Below are positions 60,230 through 64,000 of a stretch of 64,000 nt of DNA, piece by piece. The position numbers and the translations under genes were made by a program. Each line of letters opens with the position of its first letter. The first letter of the stretch is position 1. The notes under the pieces were generated by a model. It was given only the letters and a program-made list of their open reading frames with translations. It was not told the origin of the DNA and searched no databases. This DNA is from Phymatolithon calcareum (Eukaryota; Rhodophyta; Florideophyceae; Hapalidiales): NCBI GenBank assembly GCA_977006965.1, contig OZ345374.1, positions 2,418,001 to 2,482,000 on the forward strand. Direction: 5' to 3'.

Positions 60230-60560
60230 CGAAACCTCATTCCAAATGACGGCCATATCTATCGAAAGCCATTCCATGGTGCTTGTTCTGTGCGGCTTGA
60301 ACAAAGATAATTTACATTGAATTTCTTCCGCAGAAAAGTGCTAGAAGATACCTACTGCCATCATAAAAAATGCTGCCATTAAAAGCAAAAATATTGCTCA
60401 TATACGAAAATGCAGGTGGAATAATAAGATATAGAAAATAGTGTATTCAGTAAGAGTAGAGAATTTTTTTGATCACGAGTCTTGTTTACGTGCTACATAC
60501 GGGAAGCTTTCAATCCTGCATAACTAAAAATGAATGAAAATGAATGAACATGAATGAAAA

Positions 60561-60625
60561 TATCTTCATTTCCGATCGGAAATATCCTTTTTGATACTAC
60601 TCACCGACAAACTCGCCGAGATGAT
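60561..60625 (-). repeat. Right arm of a 65-bp inverted repeat pair
   Basis: Partner of 60165-60229. Just left of it lie a few degenerate AATGAAAATG units, as in the satellite at 61281. Confidence 0.95.
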
Positions 60626-60824
60626 ACTTTCACCCAATCCTCGAAAGTTTCAAGCCGTCCGTCCGACGGTCCAAGCGTTCTGGGCTCTCCATAGGTCAGA
60701 TGATCTTGTGAACTTGCAAACCAGAAAACTCAGAATTGTCCTTTTCCCCAACCCTCAAAGCTCAATCCAACATAACGCTCTGATCACGCCTTTCTCACGC
60801 TCTCAGTGTTTCGTGCAATTCGCA

Positions 60825-61295
60825 ATGCCGCAGTACAAGGTTCTCCGCGATGATTTTGGCGGCAATCCTGAAGGAGAGTGGGTCAATCTCTCCAAGGGTC
60901 AGATAATTCCCGCTGGAACGACGCTCTACGAGACGGACAATCCGGACGTCGAGTACGATGTTGCGGACACGGTTGACAGTGGTTGGGTTGAGGAAGTTGG
61001 GTCCGCCGCCACCACCGCCGCCGCCGCCGGAACCGGAAATGTCAGCCGAGACGACATGAAGAAGGCTATTCGTGACGCTGGTGGCTATACCGTCTATGCC
61101 GACGACACGGACGACGAAAAAACTATCGGCACACCTTCTGGCGATTATACCCCAGTAGAAGCAGCTTATGCCGAGGCTATGGAAGCCAATAGTATCCAAG
61201 CCTTGGATATCTCAGGCAGCGGTGCCGCCGGACTTTCCGGTGCTGGTCAGACTTGGATGAATGGCAACCTCGAACATATGAATGAAAATGAATGA
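60825..61295 (+). CDS. Small acidic hypothetical protein (156 residues)
   Basis: The frame is open further upstream (from 60591), but the first convincing ATG is 60825 (MPQYKVLRDDFGGNPEGEWV). The sequence has a KGQIIPAGTTLYETDNPDVE segment, an Ala/Thr-rich linker, and an acidic Gly/Ala/Ser-rich end. The last residues (HMNENE) come from the start of the 10-bp satellite, so the satellite has replaced or extended the carboxy end. No family recognised. Confidence 0.5.
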   Translation: MPQYKVLRDDFGGNPEGEWVNLSKGQIIPAGTTLYETDNPDVEYDVADTVDSGWVEEVGSAATTAAAAGTGNVSRDDMKKAIRDAGGYTVYADDTDDEKTIGTPSGDYTPVEAAYAEAMEANSIQALDISGSGAAGLSGAGQTWMNGNLEHMNENE

Positions 61296-61650
61296 AAATG
61301 AATGAAAATGAATGAAAATGAATGAAAATGAATGAAAATGAATGAAAATGAATGAAAATGAATGAAAATGAATGAAAATGAATGAAAATGAATGAAAATG
61401 AATGAAAATGAATGAAAATGAATGAAAATGAATGAAAATGAATGAAAATGAATGAAAATGAATGAAAATGAATGAAAATGAATGAAAATGAATGAAAATG
61501 AATGAAAATGAATGAAAATGAATGAAAATGAATGAAAATGAATGAAAATGAATGAAAATGAATGAAAATGAATGAAAATGAATGAAAATGAATGAAAATG
61601 AATGAAAATGAATGAAAATGAATGAAAATGAATGAAAATGAATGAAAATG
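61281..61650. repeat. Perfect satellite: 37 copies of AATGAAAATG
   Basis: 370 bp, with every unit identical. The minus strand is open through it (61212-61703) with a ten-residue repeat FIFIHFHSFS, which follows simply from a 30-bp frame period. Confidence 0.98.
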
Positions 61651-61910
61651 AATCCCTTAATTTGATTTCTGTGGTGCAGAATGAAATGTTGAATCCAGAA
61701 CATATGGGTTGGATAGTACGTGAACTATTTTCCACGCAAGAAACGGGCAATGAGACTCTAAATTTCGCAAGATGCTCAGGAGAAGTGTGAGTATACCGCA
61801 TCGAGCAGTGGCAATGAATGAAAGAGGGCAGATACAGAATTCTTTGCGCACGGTGGTTTGCTGGCTGGTCATCTTCTGAGAAACCCACGCAACCGAACTT
61901 AATAGTATAA

Positions 61911-62165
61911 ATGGACGGTCAAGGATCATGGGCTGTCGGCACAGCCCGTGAGTATCGCGCTTTCGTTAGCACTGATCCCTTATTCATCTACCATGATGAA
62001 TTTCACATCGATGTTTCACGCTCCAGTTTACACTGCATGTGCATCTTGGCGCCACAAGTCCTGAGTGACAATTTTTCCAGACTGCCGAACTCGACGAGCA
62101 TATTCAATGCCGTTCTAAAAGCTGTCATCGATGCCCGCACTCGTGCGGAAGACATGGCCGATTGA
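61911..62165 (+). CDS. Hypothetical ORF, 84 residues
   Basis: MDGQGSWAVGTAREYRAFVS at the start; the end is ...DARTRAEDMAD. It looks plausible but is unrecognised. Its last bases adjoin a LINE fragment on the other strand. Confidence 0.3.
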   Translation: MDGQGSWAVGTAREYRAFVSTDPLFIYHDEFHIDVSRSSLHCMCILAPQVLSDNFSRLPNSTSIFNAVLKAVIDARTRAEDMAD

Positions 62166-62445
62166 AATGCTGCAATGGTCCAAAACGACCACTTGCTAGA
62201 AAGAGTTCTGTCCTTCTTGAGTTGAAGAGTAGGTGCGGTGGCAGTATAATTTTCGAGTGTGAGATAGGACCCTTTTTCGACTTCTCCGCCTCCTCTGCCG
62301 CCTCTATGATCTTGATCATTTGGTATCGCATGCCGGTCGTCTCAGCTGACCTTTCATTTGCGGCTTCGCACAGGTACCTGTTCACTTTCTCGTGGATGAT
62401 ATCGGCTCCGCTGGCACATCGGCGCCGTAGAGTTGTTCGGTGCAC
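62160..62445 (-). mobile_element. LINE tail-domain fragment, family C-like
   Basis: The minus strand reads MRYQMIKIIEAAEEAEKSKK, then SHSKIILPPHLLFNSRRTEL and FLASGRFG. This parallels IKQYQRQKILEAATKVEEGK...TTLPPHLCFKSRRYRTLAIKWAFGMFPP at 51430-51605. It is cut off at GRFG near 62180, so the 3' end is missing. Confidence 0.6.
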
Positions 62446-62874
62446 GCGATGCAGCGGACGAGGCTAGAGCCGCAGCAGCAGAGAATCTCATGTTTGCAGC
62501 GGTGTATAAGCCCAAAACTTTCCGCAAACTCTGTATTGCCACTGCCTTTCTCACAACGGCGTGCGAGGTCGCTGCACAGTACAGTATTCGCACTGAAGCA
62601 GAGGAATCAGGTCCCTGTTCAGGTGGGGTTCGGCACATAGACACTCTATCTGGGCTGTTTTCTAAGGTACATGACAGATAGGTGTCTCCTGTCATTCTCC
62701 ACCGTATGGCGTTTCATTGGATATACCCCAGGTACCTCTCCTGCCGTTTGATCTGCGGGTATGCAAAACAGGGAAGCATTGTAATGTCCCATCGCGCAAT
62801 GTTGTCAGCTGCATGAAAATGAATGATTCATTTACATTTATTTTCATGAAATATGTATCTGTCACCTGTTCTCT
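62446..62874. other. Spacer, no recognised gene
   Basis: Contains an inverted repeat at 62813-62849 (CATGAAAAT...ATTTTCATG) made of the same sequence type as the satellite. The plus frame 62433-62681 has no motif. Confidence 0.4.
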
Positions 62875-63160
62875 TCATTGAGAAGTTTTGTCCTTATTTT
62901 TGAAACAATTCTTCATGCTATTGAAGCTTAATACTGTATCGTTTTGTGGAAGGATTTCGATGTATGTCGTTGCAAGTGAGCTCATATTAAATTCTCCTCC
63001 GGAAGCGATTGATTTTTGCTCTTGCTTCCTAATTCTTAGAGAATATTCCCTGTTCGTTTTTGCTTCGTTTTGCTCCTCTTCTGCTTCAAGTGCCGCGATT
63101 GTTAGGCATTGTTTCAGCGCAATATGTCTCGCCCGTGTCGTGTTGTTTCACGTTTTTTTC
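62875..63160 (-). CDS. Possible coding fragment (about 85 codons), no start codon
   Basis: The minus frame ending with TGA at 62875-62877 reads LTIAALEAEEEQNEAKTNRE and RIRKQEQKSIASGGEFNMSS, a charged helical profile. Upstream it meets a stop without an ATG, so it would be an exon or a fragment. Unrecognised. Confidence 0.2.
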
Positions 63161-63676
63161 AACCTAGCACACTAAAGAGACGAACTTGAGATCCGTGTCC
63201 GTACAATATGTATTGCAAGTGTCGAAGTGGCGTTTCGAGCGAGCGAACGTGAAGTAGACGCCCTCGTGGAATGATTCACCTCCGCCAGACCATTTCGAAT
63301 AAATCAGATGCAATAAATCGGAATCTCAGTGCCAGAGATCACGGGTCCCTTGTCCGTAACTGCAAGAAATCGCCTCGGCTTCCTCATCCGTCACTTTGTT
63401 TTTCCTCTCCCTTTCATTTTCATCCGACTTTCCATTTTAAGAATCAACAAATCCCTGACCCGATCTCGAAACGCAGTTTTGCATGTCACGATTCCAAATA
63501 TGGACTACGCCAAGTCGGGAAGCAAAAGGAGCGCCATCATGATTCGTGCTCACGACAAAGGTGCAATGATTGTGATCCGGCGTGCGTGAGGTGGAAGCTA
63601 AAGAGCCACACGCGTGCTTGATAAAACATTTATTGTAAACTCGTATGATAGATGTACTCGAATATTTTTGGGAAAC
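63161..63676. other. Spacer, no recognised gene
   Basis: Overlapping plus frames 63271-63621 and 63329-63589 are open but lack motifs. The 63329 frame ends MDYAKSGSKRSAIMIRAHDK, which could be a tiny exon. Confidence 0.3.
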
Positions 63677-63889
63677 TCAAGCATGATAACATTTTGCAAG
63701 ACACAAAAGAGTATATATTGCGAGTATGAGTGCCCCGATTATTTTTTTCGGACGCAGACCAAGCACACCTGAGGAATCCAATATCATCAAGGTGGGCGGT
63801 TTTTCGTTCCACGAAGCGCCATCCACCAATCGAGCAACCGGGCACTCCCCGAGCAGCCGCGCGACCCTCGCCATCCGCCTGTCTACCAT
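63677..63889 (-). CDS. Small protein with one carboxy-terminal membrane segment (70 residues)
   Basis: Begins MVDRRMARVARLLGECPVAR (basic, possibly a mitochondrial presequence) and ends IIGALILAIYTLLCLAKCYH, a clear hydrophobic segment. This resembles small mitochondrial inner-membrane subunits, but no family was identified. Overlapping plus frames (63726-63968) are an alternative. Confidence 0.35.
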   Translation of the reverse strand: MVDRRMARVARLLGECPVARLVDGASWNEKPPTLMILDSSGVLGLRPKKIIGALILAIYTLLCLAKCYHA

Positions 63890-64000
63890 TTGGCGCCCTG
63901 TGTGCGGTCAGCGATCCGTGCGAGGCATAATACGTCGGGTAACCAATCCCCAGGATCGCCCCTGGTGAGCTGATCGCTGAACAGAGGTTTCTTTAAGGCA

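Noticed and set aside
61281-61650. CRISPR-like array
   Set aside because: Repeats are contiguous with no spacers, and the sequence is eukaryotic.
61212-61888. Minus-strand repeat protein (FIFIHFHSFS)n
   Set aside because: The frame is open only because a 10-bp unit repeats every 30 bp; there is no sign of selection.

Overview
The window reads as nuclear DNA of a eukaryote, most probably a florideophyte red alga of the Chondrus type (inference). The supporting evidence is as follows. Protein genes are compact and mostly intronless; the one clear spliced gene, mitochondrial HSP60, has two short GT-AG introns. There is a Type II (MEF2-like) MADS-box gene. Several type II membrane Golgi enzymes resemble plant and algal wall-polysaccharide enzymes. 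Small gene islands are separated by dense, nested transposable elements. No bacterial features (operons, Shine-Dalgarno sites) are seen.

Layout. 1-7 kb: pieces of non-LTR retrotransposons (LINEs) and a decayed piggyBac-type DNA transposon. 8.8-11.2 kb: a 777-residue STELLO-like Golgi glycosyltransferase. 11.8-17.2 kb: LINE 3' ends (families A, B and D), a hAT remnant with ATTGCAAT-type subterminal repeats, and LINE reverse-transcriptase pieces. 17.27-25.09 kb: a piggyBac-like element bounded by TTAA and inverted repeats, split by a nearly intact Ty3/gypsy element (18760-24501, LTRs almost identical, gag and pol separated by one in-frame TGA). 25.1-28.9 kb: a tRNA-headed SINE inserted into an older copy of itself, and a family C LINE inserted into a family B LINE. 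29.1-43.7 kb: the gene island, holding HSP60 (minus), MADS-box (plus), a WD40-like protein (minus), a large RING-like plus UBC (E2) protein (minus) and a PP2C-like protein (minus); its spacers carry striking palindromes and repeated TACTGTACAG motifs. 45.2-47.8 kb: a membrane-anchored glycosyltransferase-like gene broken by a 779-bp retro-insertion. 49.3-50.8 kb: a Golgi SAM methyltransferase. 51.4-55 kb: more LINE and piggyBac-like debris. 55.4-56.4 kb: a GT8 glycosyltransferase. 56.9-64 kb: a hAT-like MITE, unrecognised small ORFs, a 65-bp inverted repeat pair and a perfect 37 x 10-bp satellite.

Functionally, the conserved genes fall into two groups. Four (STELLO-like, broken GT-like, methyltransferase, GT8) share a short cytosolic tail, one membrane anchor and a lumenal catalytic domain, the Golgi plan expected for matrix-polysaccharide or glycoprotein synthesis. 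The others (HSP60, MADS, E2, PP2C, WD40) are housekeeping or regulatory. The elements share a history readable from target-site duplications: several LINE insertions have clean 11-15 bp duplications, and nested insertions give a relative order of events.
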